A DNA stretch of 36,751 bases from Methylobacterium sp. J-026 (lineage in GTDB: Bacteria; Pseudomonadota; Alphaproteobacteria; Rhizobiales; Beijerinckiaceae): the NCBI RefSeq assembly GCF_022829585.1, contig NZ_JAKSYC010000060.1, positions 1 through 36,751 on the forward strand. Reading direction: 5' to 3'. The notes under the pieces are model-generated. The model saw only the letters and a program-made list of their open reading frames with translations. It was not told the origin of the DNA and ran no database searches. Position 1 is the stretch's first letter; each line of letters begins with the position of its first letter. The position numbers and the translations under genes are program-made. Positions 1-8,880 of this stretch are shown here, one piece after another.

Positions 1-4
1 TCTG

Positions 5-180
5 CCCTTTGCGGGGGAGGGTGGCCGCCGAAGGGGAGCGGGAGAGGGGAGCGACAGTGCAGGATAGGACTGTGCCCGTCATGCCGGTCGCGCCGTTTTC
101 GGAGCCTGAGTTCCCCTCTTGCGGGACTTCGTCCCGGCCCGGCCCCTGCTGACGCAGGGGCCACCCTCCCCCGCAGAGGG
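5..180. repeat. Imperfect palindromic intergenic repeat
   Basis: The left arm (5-25) is the reverse complement of the right arm (160-180) with one mismatch. Both arms are built around a CCCTCCCCCGCA-type core. The interior is not coding in any convincing frame. Elements of this kind are scattered between genes in high-GC Rhizobiales. Here it fills the space before the first gene. Transcribed, it could fold into a long hairpin and might act as an attenuator or transcript stabiliser, but that is inference. Confidence 0.65.
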
Positions 181-285
181 GGGAAGGAAAGGCGCGCATC
201 CGGCTCTTGCTCAGATCCACAAGAGATCGCCAAACGCGCTCGTCGGAACGCGAGGGCGCCACTGCTTCCTGAGGAGCCCTCAGCC

Positions 286-1311
286 ATGACCTCGGGCCAG
301 AAACCCCGCGCCTTCCGGATCACCCCCGAGCCGCCGCCGGACTCGCGCGTGACGACCACGCCCCTCTCGGCCCGGCCGCAGACCCGGATCGTGGAGGAGC
401 CCTTCGAGATCGTCGATGCCGCCGACGGCGTCGCGGTGCCGGTGGCGCCGCGGCGGCGGTCGCCCTGGATGGCGCTGTTCCTGTCGGCGGTCGGGGGCCT
501 GGTCTCGCTGGGCATCGGGCTCTCGGTCGAGCGGATGATCGCCGATCTCTTCCAGGCCGCGCCCTGGCTCGGCTGGGTGGCGCTCGCCCTGCTGGCCATC
601 GCCGCCCTGGCGCTCCTGGCGATCGTCGTGCGCGAACTCGCCGGCCTGCGGCGCGAGCGCAAGATCGAGCGCCTGCGCCAGTCGGCCGTCGACGCCCTCG
701 GCAGCCGCGACCATACCGGCGCGCAGGCGGTGGTGCAGGCGCTCTCGGCCTTCTACGCCGACCGGGACGCGCTGTCGGCGGGCCGCGCCCGGATCGATGC
801 CGCCGCCGACGCGATCCTCGATGTCGACGATCGGATCGGGCTCGCCGAGTACGAATTGCTCGCGGGCCTCGACCGGCAGGCCTGCAACGCCGTGGCGGCG
901 GCGGCCAAGCAGGTCTCGGCGGTGACGGCCCTGAGCCCGCGGGCGATCGTGGACGTCGCCTTCGTGGTCTACGCGGCGGTGCGCCTGCTGCGCCGGATCG
1001 CGGCGATCTACGGCGGGCGGCCGGGCTTCCTCGGCTTCCTGCGGCTGGCGCGGGCGGCCGTGGCGCACCTCACCGTCACCGGCGGGATGGCGGTTGGCGA
1101 GAGCGTGATGCAGCAGGTGCTGGGCCTCGGGATCGCCGCCCGGATCTCCGCCAAGCTGGGGGAGGGCGTGCTCAACGGGCTGATGACCGCCCGGTTCGGG
1201 CTCGCCGCCATCAATGTCTGCCGGCCGTTGCCCTTCGTCCGGCAGGCGCCGCCGCGGCTCGCGGACGTCGCCGGCGAGTTGCTGCGCACGGCCGAGGCCG
1301 AAACGCCATGA
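286..1311 (+). CDS. YcjF/TIGR01620-like inner-membrane protein
   Basis: This 341-residue protein has a polar, proline-rich N-terminus (about 1-59), two closely spaced hydrophobic helices (about 61-80 and 94-117), and a long, mainly helical cytoplasmic region. The region around residues 220-300 has the Gly/Ala-rich pattern of the DUF697/YcjF family. In alphaproteobacteria such proteins usually follow a YcjX-like GTPase, but that partner would lie left of the window and only a repeat is visible there. The role is poorly defined in the family; a link to envelope stress is known for the E. coli relative. The ATG has no strong ribosome site beyond a GAGGAG stretch about 15 bases upstream. Confidence 0.8.
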   Translation: MTSGQKPRAFRITPEPPPDSRVTTTPLSARPQTRIVEEPFEIVDAADGVAVPVAPRRRSPWMALFLSAVGGLVSLGIGLSVERMIADLFQAAPWLGWVALALLAIAALALLAIVVRELAGLRRERKIERLRQSAVDALGSRDHTGAQAVVQALSAFYADRDALSAGRARIDAAADAILDVDDRIGLAEYELLAGLDRQACNAVAAAAKQVSAVTALSPRAIVDVAFVVYAAVRLLRRIAAIYGGRPGFLGFLRLARAAVAHLTVTGGMAVGESVMQQVLGLGIAARISAKLGEGVLNGLMTARFGLAAINVCRPLPFVRQAPPRLADVAGELLRTAEAETP

Positions 1312-1363
1312 GGCCGCGTCCCGCAGGACGCCGCCGGCTTCCGGAGAGGAATGCGGCGCGCGC

Positions 1364-1588
1364 TTACTTGCCGGCCGCGGCGCGGCGGTTGGCGATGCGG
1401 GTGAACATGTTGCCGGTGTAGTCGGCGACCTTCGGCTTCTCGACCTCGCCGACCTTCGCCTCGAAGGCCTCGATGCGCTTGAGGAGCGCGATATCGTTGA
1501 ACAGCGAGCTGTTGAAATTGGCCTGCGCCCGGGGCCCGAGGGCGGCCTGGACGGCGTCGAGTCGTTCCAGAAGCTCTTTGCGCGTCAC
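1364..1588 (-). CDS. Small conserved-type protein of unknown function
   Basis: This encodes 74 residues, mostly amphipathic helix (about 1-45) with a basic C-terminus ending in RRAAAGK. The start is a GTG preceded by GGAGAG at four bases' spacing, which supports it as a real gene in this frame. There is no membrane segment, signal peptide or cysteine. It converges with the YcjF-like gene (52 bases between the stops). I do not recognise the family. The size and charge would suit a soluble cytoplasmic accessory protein, but nothing in the sequence fixes a function. Confidence 0.6.
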   Translation of the reverse strand: MTRKELLERLDAVQAALGPRAQANFNSSLFNDIALLKRIEAFEAKVGEVEKPKVADYTGNMFTRIANRRAAAGK

Positions 1589-1882
1589 GGTGCTCTCCAG
1601 GGGCGCCTTCGGGCCGAAGGACCGCCCGTGCCTCCACTGACGGCAGCCGTGGTAAACGGCGCGTTAACGCGGCGTGCGTCTCAAGCCCCGGACCCGGGCC
1701 GGAGCCGGGCCCGGAATCCGGCCGTCCAGAGCCACGCTCGCGTCCCTGACGGCGCCGCCTGCCCCTCCTGAATCAGCGTGCGGATCTCCCTGGCGCGCCT
1801 CGCGTCGCGGCGGCGGGCCGATCCACCGCGACCTGAAGGCCGGCGGCCCCATCCCGGGCAACGCGACCGGATCCCGCAGGCG

Positions 1883-2434
1883 TCACAGCCCCTTCAGAAA
1901 TCCCGCGAGCCGCATCAGCCCCTCGGGCCACGGCCCGTGCCCGCTCGCCGCGTTGATGTGGCCGGATTCGCCGGCATCGACCGTCAGGGCCCCCCAGGCA
2001 TGGGCGATATCGTCGGCGCGGTCGTAGCGGCAATAGGGATCGGTCCGGCTGGCGACCAGCAGCGACGGGAAGGGCAGGGGATCCCAGGGCAGCGGCGCGA
2101 AGGCCCGCGCCGCCTCGGGCAGGTCGGGGGCCTCCTCCACGTCGGGGACGGCCACCAGCAGGGCGCCGCGCACCACGCCCGCCGGGAAGCGCGGCACCGC
2201 CTTGACGCTCGCCACCACGCCGAGGCTGTGGGCGATCAGGATCACCGGCCGGGTCGCGGCCGAGACCGCCTCGGCGATCCGTCCGCACCACGCCTCCGGG
2301 GTCGGCGCGTGCCAATCGTCCTGCGCGACCACGCGCGCCGTGGCGAGGCGGCCCGCCCAGCGGGCCTGCCAGTGGTCCTCCCCGGAACCCCCGAGCCCCG
2401 GGACGATGAGGATGTCGCAATCGGCGGTCTTCAT
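1883..2434 (-). CDS. RBBP9/YdeN-type serine hydrolase
   Basis: This is an alpha/beta hydrolase of 183 residues, the usual length of the RBBP9/YdeN family. The N-terminal [13 protein letters not shown] segment is the family's oxyanion region. Ser70 sits in the nucleophile elbow IAHSLG, and Asp132 (SRTDPYC) and His159 (GESGHIN) complete the expected triad. The protein is cytoplasmic, with no signal peptide. Substrates of bacterial members are largely unknown; some cleave small esters. It lies 42 bases downstream of the UV-damage endonuclease gene on the same strand, so the two are probably co-transcribed, although no functional link is known. No clear ribosome site precedes the ATG. Confidence 0.85.
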   Translation of the reverse strand: MKTADCDILIVPGLGGSGEDHWQARWAGRLATARVVAQDDWHAPTPEAWCGRIAEAVSAATRPVILIAHSLGVVASVKAVPRFPAGVVRGALLVAVPDVEEAPDLPEAARAFAPLPWDPLPFPSLLVASRTDPYCRYDRADDIAHAWGALTVDAGESGHINAASGHGPWPEGLMRLAGFLKGL

Positions 2435-2476
2435 GGCCGGATGCCTAAAGCGGTCCGGCGAAGGCGTCGAGACCCG

Positions 2477-3550
2477 TCATTCCGCCGCGATCGGATCCGC
2501 CCGCTCCAGCCCGGTGATGTAGCGGGCGATCTGCATGGAGGCGTGGTTCTTCGCCTTGGCCTCGATCTCGAAATCCGCCCAGGCGAGGTGACGGGCGACG
2601 AGGTCGTTCACCGCCCGGTTCCACATCAGGTCGGAATGGGCGGCGAGGTCCCGGACCGCGTGGCCGGCGGCGCGCAGGGCCGGGAAATCGGGCAGGGCCT
2701 CCGGGTCGGACTCGGCGGCGACCGCCTCGCGCGACACGCTGATATGGGCGACCGGCCGCACCCCGCGCCAGGACTCCTGCACCCGGGCGATGCGGGGCTC
2801 GTCCGGTTCGAGATAGGCGCCGCCGCTCTGGACCCAATGGTGGTGGAGGTCGAGCACCACCGGCACGAGGTCGGCGAGCTGCAGCACGGCGTCGAGGCCG
2901 AAGACGTTCTCGTCGTTCTCCACCGTGACGAGGTCGCGCGCCACCCGGCTCGCCCGGGGCAGGGTGGCGCGGAAGCCGGCAACGCCCGGGTCTCCCGCGC
3001 CGACATGGATGTTAATGTGCGCCCCGTGCGGGTGCCAGCCGCCGCCGTAGCCCATCCGGTCGAAGATCTCGGCGTGGTAGTCGAGTTCCGACAGGCCGTT
3101 CTCGACGGCCGCCGCGTTCCGGCTCGCCAGCAGGCAGAACGGGCCGGGATGGAAGCTCAGGCGCACCCCGAGCCGGCGCGCCAGCGCCCCGGCCTCCGCG
3201 AGGCCGCGCTCGACCAGGGCCGCCATCCCGGGCTCCGCGTAGATGGCCTGCGCGACCGGGTGGGTGTAGCCGGGCAGGACGTTGCTCGCCATGCGCAGCA
3301 GGCGCTCCAGCGGCGGCCGCGCCCCGACCCAGGCGATCTGACGGGCCAGCGCGTCGAGATTGTGGGCGACGAGACCGGAGAGCTTCGCCCGCCGGGCGGC
3401 CGGCTCCAGCTTGGCGAGATGGGCCATCGTTACGCTGGTCAGGTTCATGTGGAGCGTCGCCGCGCGCTCCGCCTTCAGGGTGGCGTGGGTGCCGGGCGGC
3501 TCGTCCAGGACGAACTTGCAGCAGAATCCGAGGCGGGGCTGATCGCGCAT
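2477..3550 (-). CDS. uvsE: UV-damage endonuclease (UvsE/UVDE family)
   Basis: This is a TIM-barrel nuclease that nicks DNA 5' of UV photoproducts, giving an excision route independent of UvrABC. The 357-residue product starts MRDQPRLGF and carries the family signatures in order: RLSFHPGPF (130-138), HINIHVG (178-184), ENDE (211-214), DLHHHW (234-239), HSD (305-307) and EAKAKN (330-335). The His, Asp and Glu residues are the expected metal ligands, and the late lysine region matches the modified lysine of characterised UVDEs. The reading frame stays open far upstream, but the family N-terminus aligns with this ATG, so the extension is rejected. It is divergent from the YihY gene across 121 bases. 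Confidence 0.88.
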   Translation of the reverse strand: MRDQPRLGFCCKFVLDEPPGTHATLKAERAATLHMNLTSVTMAHLAKLEPAARRAKLSGLVAHNLDALARQIAWVGARPPLERLLRMASNVLPGYTHPVAQAIYAEPGMAALVERGLAEAGALARRLGVRLSFHPGPFCLLASRNAAAVENGLSELDYHAEIFDRMGYGGGWHPHGAHINIHVGAGDPGVAGFRATLPRASRVARDLVTVENDENVFGLDAVLQLADLVPVVLDLHHHWVQSGGAYLEPDEPRIARVQESWRGVRPVAHISVSREAVAAESDPEALPDFPALRAAGHAVRDLAAHSDLMWNRAVNDLVARHLAWADFEIEAKAKNHASMQIARYITGLERADPIAAE

Positions 3551-3671
3551 AGGAGGCAGAACGCGCCCGCGCCGCCGGTGTGCCCGCGACCGAAGCGCGG
3601 AACAGCCGCTGCGCGACGACGTTTGAGACCCGAGAGCGCGGCCGTTCCGCGCGTACGGCCGTCCCCGACCC

Positions 3672-4862
3672 ATGCCTCCGTCGCCCTCGCGCTCGACCGG
3701 ACCCGCCGAGACCGGCTCGATCCTGTGGATCCTGATGCTGGGGTCGGCGCTGGTCGCCCTCGCCGCGGCGCCGGCGCGGCGGGGCGTGCCGGGCCTCCAT
3801 CCCCCCGCGGAACCGCCGCTCGATCCCGAATCCACGGAGAGGGACGTGGCGCTGCGCAAGGGTGTCGCCCCCGGGGCACGCTCGATCTCCGGGCGGGCCG
3901 CCCAGTTCACCGTGGCGACGCAGGCCGAGCGTGGCCGCGCCGCCGACGACCCCACCGAGATGACCCGGGCCGGGTGGAAGGACATCGTGGTCCGGGTCTA
4001 CCTGGAGTTCAACAAGGACCGGGTCCTGGCGGTCGCGGCCGGCGTGACCTTCTACACCCTGCTGTCACTGTTCCCGGCGATCGCCGCGCTCGTGACCTGC
4101 TACGGCCTGTTCGCCGACGTGAACGTCATCAACGACCACCTCGCCCAGCTGCACGCGATGCTGCCCACCGGGGCCGTCGAGCTGATCGGCGATCAGGTCA
4201 AGCGCATCGCTGCCAGGGGCAGCGGCTCGCTCAGCGTGACGTTCTTCTCCAGCCTGCTCTTGTCGATCTGGAGCGCCAACGCCGCCATGAAGGCGATGTT
4301 CGACGCGCTCAACGTCGTCTACGAGGAGGAGGAGAAGCGCAACTTCTTCTGGCTGAACCTCCGGTCCCTGACCTTCACCATCGGCGCCCTGCTGTTCATT
4401 ATCATCGCGCTCAACGTGATCGTGGTGGTGCCGGTGGTGCTGAACTTCCTCGGCCTGGGCTCGACCGCATGGCTGCTGGCGGCTCTGCGCTGGCCGGCGA
4501 TCCTCGTCGTCCTGCTCGGCGGCCTCTCGGTGCTCTACCGGTTCGGTCCGAGCCGGGAGCGTGCGCGCTGGCGCTGGGTCGGGGTCGGCAGCGTCATCGC
4601 CGGCCTGCTCTGGCTCGTCACCTCGCTGCTGTTCTCGTGGTACGTCGCCAATTTCGGCACCTACAACGAGACCTACGGCTCGCTGGGCGCGGTCATCGGC
4701 TTCATGACCTGGATCTGGATCTCCTCGACCATCGTGCTCCTCGGCGGCGAGATCAACGCGGAGCTGGAGCATCAGACCGGGCGCGACACCACCACGGGGG
4801 CGCCCCAGCCGATCGGGCGGCGGCGGGCCAGGATGGCCGATACGGTGGGTGCGGCGGCCTGA
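3672..4862 (+). CDS. YihY/BrkB-family membrane protein
   Basis: This 396-residue integral membrane protein has a hydrophobic stretch near residues 17-34 and then a Pro/Arg-rich cytoplasmic linker to about residue 95. The YihY/BrkB core follows, marked by [25 protein letters not shown] and the C-terminal [18 protein letters not shown] with [11 protein letters not shown]. Five or six further transmembrane helices are evident. The family was once annotated as RNase BN in error, and its transport role is undefined. The start lacks a good ribosome site, and an internal Met near position 3960 would give only the core. I kept the longer form because alphaproteobacterial relatives also have an N-terminal extension. 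Confidence 0.85.
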   Translation: MPPSPSRSTGPAETGSILWILMLGSALVALAAAPARRGVPGLHPPAEPPLDPESTERDVALRKGVAPGARSISGRAAQFTVATQAERGRAADDPTEMTRAGWKDIVVRVYLEFNKDRVLAVAAGVTFYTLLSLFPAIAALVTCYGLFADVNVINDHLAQLHAMLPTGAVELIGDQVKRIAARGSGSLSVTFFSSLLLSIWSANAAMKAMFDALNVVYEEEEKRNFFWLNLRSLTFTIGALLFIIIALNVIVVVPVVLNFLGLGSTAWLLAALRWPAILVVLLGGLSVLYRFGPSRERARWRWVGVGSVIAGLLWLVTSLLFSWYVANFGTYNETYGSLGAVIGFMTWIWISSTIVLLGGEINAELEHQTGRDTTTGAPQPIGRRRARMADTVGAAA

Positions 4863-4930
4863 CCGCGCGCGCCGGGACTGCCGAACGGCCCGTCACGCGC
4901 CTATATGAGGGCGCGAAAAGGGAGATTGCC

Positions 4931-5341
4931 ATGGCGGATACGCCGACCACCAGCCCTGATACCCGCAGCGACACCGAGTGGCGCGACGTCCTCACGCCGG
5001 AGCAGTACCGGGTCCTGCGCGAGCACGGCACCGAGCGGGCCGGCACGAGCTGCCTGCTCGCCGAGAAGCGCCCCGGCACCTTCACCTGCGCCGGATGCGG
5101 GCAGCCGCTGTTCGAGCAGGGGACCAAGTTCGAGTCCGGCACCGGCTGGCCGAGCTTCTTCAAGCCCCTCGACGGGGCCGTCGCGACCACGGTGGACCGC
5201 AGCCACTGGATGGTCCGCACCGAGGTGCATTGTGCCCGCTGCCAGGGCCATCTCGGCCACGTCTTCGACGATGGCCCCGCCCCGACCGGGTTGCGCTACT
5301 GCATGAACGGCGCGGCGATGACCTTCGAGCCGGCGGCCTGA
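4931..5341 (+). CDS. msrB: Peptide-methionine (R)-S-oxide reductase MsrB
   Basis: This repairs the R epimer of methionine sulfoxide in proteins, with electrons normally from thioredoxin. The 136 residues cover the whole family. Structural zinc is held by Cys53/Cys56 (CAGC) and Cys101/Cys104 (CARC). The catalytic cysteine is Cys124 in RYCMNGAAM, and GTGWPSFF shapes the substrate pocket. Cys41 may be the recycling cysteine. There is no signal peptide, so the enzyme is cytosolic. AAAAGGGAGA lies just upstream of the ATG and fixes the start. A much longer frame runs into this gene from upstream but overlaps other real genes and has shadow-like Arg/Pro/Gly composition. Confidence 0.95.
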   Translation: MADTPTTSPDTRSDTEWRDVLTPEQYRVLREHGTERAGTSCLLAEKRPGTFTCAGCGQPLFEQGTKFESGTGWPSFFKPLDGAVATTVDRSHWMVRTEVHCARCQGHLGHVFDDGPAPTGLRYCMNGAAMTFEPAA

Positions 5342-5715
5342 GCGCCGGCCACCGAAGGGGAGACCGGTGGGGCGCAAGCGGGCGCGTCGAGGCAAGGATA
5401 CGGATCCGGTTTAACCTGGGTTGAGAAAACCGGGCGCGGATGCGGGATATCGGGGATAGGAATCGGCATGACCGAGTCCTGGCCTCGGTCCGGTCTTGAT
5501 TTCGTCGCGTTTTTGCTTAGCGCTCTATTCTCTCATGTTGTCGCCGCTCGGAGTTTGGCGAAGGAAGCGGTTGGGTACGGGCGAATACGGCGTTGCGGTC
5601 CAGCTTGTACGCCGCTCGCTGCCGTTCCACTTGCGTCCTCAAGCCCGGGCTGGCGGCCCGGAGGGTGTCCGCCGGATCGGCGCGCCGCCGACCAAGCGGG
5701 AGGGGTATTGAGTTC
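5342..5715. other. Intergenic stretch before the CYTH-like gene
   Basis: This 374-base gap contains an AT-richer patch at about 5495-5535, a plausible promoter area for the downstream gene. Short open frames here (for example from 5468) have Arg/Pro/Ser-rich translations without any family signature, and I do not believe them. GGGAGGGG just before 5716 is the likely ribosome site of the next gene. Confidence 0.4.
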
Positions 5716-6723
5716 ATGAGCACCGTTCGCCGATTTCTGGTCGCCCCGTCCCTGGTCCGCCTGATCCGCAAGGAGCGCGGCGGCGCCCGCATCACCGAGG
5801 GGCACTTCGCGCCGCAGGGCGGCCGGGCCTCCTTCGTGCGGGTCGACGGGCAGCTATGCCAGCTGGTGCTGGTCAACAAGGGGCCCGACGGGATCCCGGT
5901 CGAGGAGCGCACCGACGTGCCGCGCGCCCACGGCGACGCGCTGCTCGACGTGTGCCCCGGCAAGGCCGCCTATGACCGCACCACCCTGAATGTCGGCGGG
6001 CGCGAGATCGCCATCGACCGCTATGTCAGCCCCGGCAGCCTGGATCTGATCAGCATCGCCTTCGACAACGACGGCGAGGCGGCGGGCTTCCACGCGCCGA
6101 ACTGGTTCGGGCGCGAGGTCAGCGCCGATCCGAGCTTCGAGCGGCAATCCCTGGCGATCCAGGGCGTCCCCGCCGCCGAGGAGATCCCCCTGAATAACGC
6201 CGCCCTGGACGCGGTGCTCGATCTGATCGAGCCGCGCTTCGGCTTCGGCCGCTACGGCAGCAGCACCCGGTCCGCGGAATCCGACGAGGGCGCCCTCGGC
6301 GCGATGCGCCGGATCGTGACGCCGGCCCCGGCCGCCCCGGTCCAGGCGGCCCCCGCCGTCGCGGCTGCAGCCCCCGCACCGGAACCCGCGGAGCCCGCGC
6401 CCATGCCCGTGGCGGCGATGCCCGCCGAGCCGATCCCCGAGCCCCATGTCGAGCCGGAGCCGCATCCGGCACCCGCCCCGGAGCCCCTTCACCACGAGGC
6501 CCCCGCGGCCCAGGCCGCCCCTCCGGACATGCCGCGCGGGGATGCCCTGCACGGCGACACCCGCATCGATGACGTGATCGAGAGCCTGTCGCAGGCGCTC
6601 GGCGCGGCGATCCATCAGCAGCCGGAGCACGGGGCCGAGTCCAAGGACGCCAAGGGTGACGAGGCCGGGTCGATGTTTGAGCGCTGGACCGTGCGTCCCC
6701 GCCGGACCCAGCAGCAGACCTAA
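5716..6723 (+). CDS. Degenerate CYTH-domain protein with Pro/Ala-rich tail
   Basis: Residues 5-151 follow the order of a CYTH (triphosphate tunnel) domain: RRFLV at the start, ITEGHF, a KGP..EERTDVP strand pair, GREIAIDRY, an LDLISIAFD strand, then APNWFGREVSADPSF and LAIQGVP. The catalytic EXEXK signature is missing (the N-terminus is MSTVRRFLV), and several arginine or lysine positions that bind phosphates are altered, so triphosphatase activity is doubtful. Residues of about 215-300 are a Pro/Ala/Glu-rich, probably disordered linker. A short helical segment (TRIDDVIESLSQALG) follows and then a basic C-terminus. There is no signal peptide. The gene is monocistronic, with a strong terminator after it. 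The CYTH assignment is my reading of divergent sequence. Confidence 0.65.
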   Translation: MSTVRRFLVAPSLVRLIRKERGGARITEGHFAPQGGRASFVRVDGQLCQLVLVNKGPDGIPVEERTDVPRAHGDALLDVCPGKAAYDRTTLNVGGREIAIDRYVSPGSLDLISIAFDNDGEAAGFHAPNWFGREVSADPSFERQSLAIQGVPAAEEIPLNNAALDAVLDLIEPRFGFGRYGSSTRSAESDEGALGAMRRIVTPAPAAPVQAAPAVAAAAPAPEPAEPAPMPVAAMPAEPIPEPHVEPEPHPAPAPEPLHHEAPAAQAAPPDMPRGDALHGDTRIDDVIESLSQALGAAIHQQPEHGAESKDAKGDEAGSMFERWTVRPRRTQQQT

Positions 6724-6752
6724 ACCTCGGGCCGGCGCGGACGCCGCTATCG

Positions 6753-6786
6753 GGGCTGTGGCGCACGATGCGCCGCAGCCCTTTTT
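6753..6786 (+). terminator. Rho-independent terminator
   Basis: A 12-bp stem (6753-6764 with 6770-6781, one G-U pair) closes a five-base loop and is followed directly by TTTTT. It lies 29 bases after the CYTH-like stop codon and before the convergent L,D-transpeptidase stop. Confidence 0.9.
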
Positions 6787-6830
6787 CGTGCCGGATCGGC
6801 GGCGGCGCTCGGGCCGCCGGCGCAACCGTC

Positions 6831-7259
6831 TCAGTTGCGGATCACCACCGCCGCCCCGCCGTGGTTGCGGGCGAGCTGGAACAGGGCAGCCGCGTGACCC
6901 GGCGACAGGCGGATGCAGCCGTGGCTCGCCCGGCGCCCGAGGGCACCCGTCGCGTAGGTGCCGTGGATCGCGTAGCCGCCGCGGAAGAACATGGCGTGCG
7001 GCATCGGCGAGCCGTGATACTTGTGCGAGCGCCACATCGGCGCCATCAGCCCGACCCGGAACCGGCCGTTCGGCGTGACGTAGCCGCTCCGGGCGGTGGA
7101 GACCGGCCAGTCATAGGCGGGATAGCCGTCGACGAAGACGCGCATCCGCTGGTTCGACTGGTCGATCCGCGCGACGACCCCGGCCGTCGCCGGAGCGGAC
7201 AAGACACAGGCCAGGAGGCCGCCGAGCAACGCGGTCCCGGCCCAATGACGCATAGCCAC
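6831..7259 (-). CDS. Exported L,D-transpeptidase (YkuD domain)
   Basis: This 142-residue protein has an N-terminal signal peptide (about 1-27, cut near ATAG). The YkuD domain fills the rest. The active-site pattern is complete: His99 in YAIHGT and His113/Cys115 in SHGCIRL. Such enzymes form or exchange 3-3 cross-links in peptidoglycan or attach proteins to it, in the periplasm. The domain is minimal, with no LysM or other wall-binding module. It is divergent from dctA. An alternative start two codons downstream (MRHW) is equally compatible with the signal peptide. Confidence 0.9.
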   Translation of the reverse strand: MAMRHWAGTALLGGLLACVLSAPATAGVVARIDQSNQRMRVFVDGYPAYDWPVSTARSGYVTPNGRFRVGLMAPMWRSHKYHGSPMPHAMFFRGGYAIHGTYATGALGRRASHGCIRLSPGHAAALFQLARNHGGAAVVIRN

Positions 7260-7500
7260 GGAAAACCTCCGAAAAGCCTCTGAAAGCCGCTGGACGGACG
7301 GCCAAATCCGGCGGGGTTGGAAAAATAACCGCGCTTTCCGGGATGAGCGCGATTATCGAATTGCAAAAGTACTTCGCTGCGGGAATCGACAGGTTTTTGT
7401 CACGATTGGTTCCCCGCAGATTACCGAGCGACCGTTGAGGCGCGGGACGATAGTCGCTAGCGTGCCGGCACAGCGGGAGGGTGCGCGGCAGTCGCACGGG

Positions 7501-8880
7501 ATGGATATGGCACAGGCAATCCACGCGACAGGTTCGGCCGCAGCGCCCCGGGAGCCCTGGTACAAGGTCCTCTACATTCAGGTGCTGATCGCCATCGCGC
7601 TCGGCGTGCTGCTCGGCTGGTACGATCCCGCCACCGGCAAGGCGATGAAGTGGCTCGGCGACGCCTTCATCGGCCTGATCAAGATGATGATCGCGCCGAT
7701 CATCTTCTGCACCATCGTGCACGGCATCGCGTCGGTGGGCGACCTCAAGAAGGTCGGCCGCGTCGGCGTGAAGGCGCTGGTCTATTTCGAGCTGGTCTCC
7801 ACCCTGGCCCTGCTGGTCGGCGTGCTGGTCGGCGAGGTGATCCGGCCCGGCGCCGGCTTCAACGCCGATCCGTCGAAGCTCGATGCCAGCAAGGTCGCCT
7901 CCTACGCCAACAAGGCCGCGGCCGATTCCACCGTCGCCCACATCCTGGCGATCATCCCGAAGAGCTTCTTCGATCCCTTCGCCACCGGCGACCTGCTGCA
8001 GGTGCTGCTGATCTCGATCCTCACCGGCGTCGTGGTGACCGGCCTGGGCGAGCGCGCCTCGGCCGTGAACCACGTGATCGACACCGCCGGCCAGATCTTC
8101 TTCAAGATCATCGGCATCGTGGTGAAGCTCGCGCCCATCGGCGCCTTCGGCGCGATGGCGTTCACGATCGGCGAGTACGGCATCCAGAAGGTCTACGATC
8201 TCGCCTGGCTGGTCGGCACCTTCTACGCCACCGCCATCCTGTTCGTGCTGGTGGTGCTCGGGGCGATCGCCCGGGTGGCGGGCTTCTCGATCCTGCGCTT
8301 CCTCGCCTACATCAAGGACGAGCTCCTGATCGTGGTCGGCACGTCCTCCTCCGAGACGGTGCTGCCGCAGCTCATGACCAAGATGCGCCGGCTCGGCGCC
8401 TCGGATTCGGTGGTCGGCCTCGTGGTCCCGACGGGCTACTCGTTCAACCTCGACGGCACCAACATCTACATGACGCTGGCCACGCTGTTCCTGGCCCAGG
8501 CCGTCGGGGCGGACCTGACCTTCGCGCAATACGCGACGATCATCCTGGTGGCGATGCTGACCTCGAAGGGCGCCTCGGGCGTCACCGGCGCGGGCTTCAT
8601 CACCCTGGCGGCGACGCTCTCGGCGATCCCCAACAGCCCGGTCCCGGTCGCCGCCATGACCCTGGTGCTCGGCATCGACAAGTTCATGTCCGAGTGCCGC
8701 GCGCTCACCAACCTTGTGGGCAACGGCGTCGCCTGCGTGGTGGTCAGCCGCTGGGAGGGCGAGCTCGACGTGGCCAAGCTCAACGAGGTCATGGCCCACC
8801 CGATCTCCATCGGCACCCACATCGCCGACGAGGCGCCCCAGCCGATGGCGACCGACGGCAAGGTCGCCGCCGCCGAGTGA
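7501..8880 (+). CDS. dctA: C4-dicarboxylate/proton symporter DctA
   Basis: This is a DAACS-family transporter of 459 residues that imports succinate, fumarate or malate across the inner membrane. Family signatures include [29 protein letters not shown] and [13 protein letters not shown], the two re-entrant-loop regions and substrate site. I start at the ATG at 7501; an ATG at 7507 is equally possible, and the frame remains open upstream to 7435. The leader from 7330 to 7430 is AT-rich. TTGTCA at 7397 with ATTACC 17 bases later is a weak sigma-70-like candidate, and I found no good sigma-54 site although dctA is often DctD-controlled. The stop codon shares its last base with the start of the kinase gene. 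Confidence 0.92.
   Translation: MDMAQAIHATGSAAAPREPWYKVLYIQVLIAIALGVLLGWYDPATGKAMKWLGDAFIGLIKMMIAPIIFCTIVHGIASVGDLKKVGRVGVKALVYFELVSTLALLVGVLVGEVIRPGAGFNADPSKLDASKVASYANKAAADSTVAHILAIIPKSFFDPFATGDLLQVLLISILTGVVVTGLGERASAVNHVIDTAGQIFFKIIGIVVKLAPIGAFGAMAFTIGEYGIQKVYDLAWLVGTFYATAILFVLVVLGAIARVAGFSILRFLAYIKDELLIVVGTSSSETVLPQLMTKMRRLGASDSVVGLVVPTGYSFNLDGTNIYMTLATLFLAQAVGADLTFAQYATIILVAMLTSKGASGVTGAGFITLAATLSAIPNSPVPVAAMTLVLGIDKFMSECRALTNLVGNGVACVVVSRWEGELDVAKLNEVMAHPISIGTHIADEAPQPMATDGKVAAAE

Noticed and set aside
2477..3985. Longer UvsE with 145 extra N-terminal residues
   Set aside because: The extension overlaps the YihY gene and its promoter and has no homology-like pattern. The family starts at MRDQPRL.
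1778..5341. A single open frame of nearly 1190 codons on the plus strand ending with MsrB
   Set aside because: Everything before 4931 is Arg/Gly/Pro-rich shadow of genes in other frames (hydrolase, UvsE, YihY). Only the last 136 residues are real.
5468..5719. Possible 83-residue protein before the CYTH-like gene
   Set aside because: A GGGGATAGG stands before its ATG, but the translation is Arg/Pro/Cys-rich after residue 35 and resembles no protein family. Treated as intergenic.
7441..7500. Sigma-54 promoter for dctA
   Set aside because: DctA genes are often sigma-54 dependent, but no GG-N10-GC with the right flanks was found.
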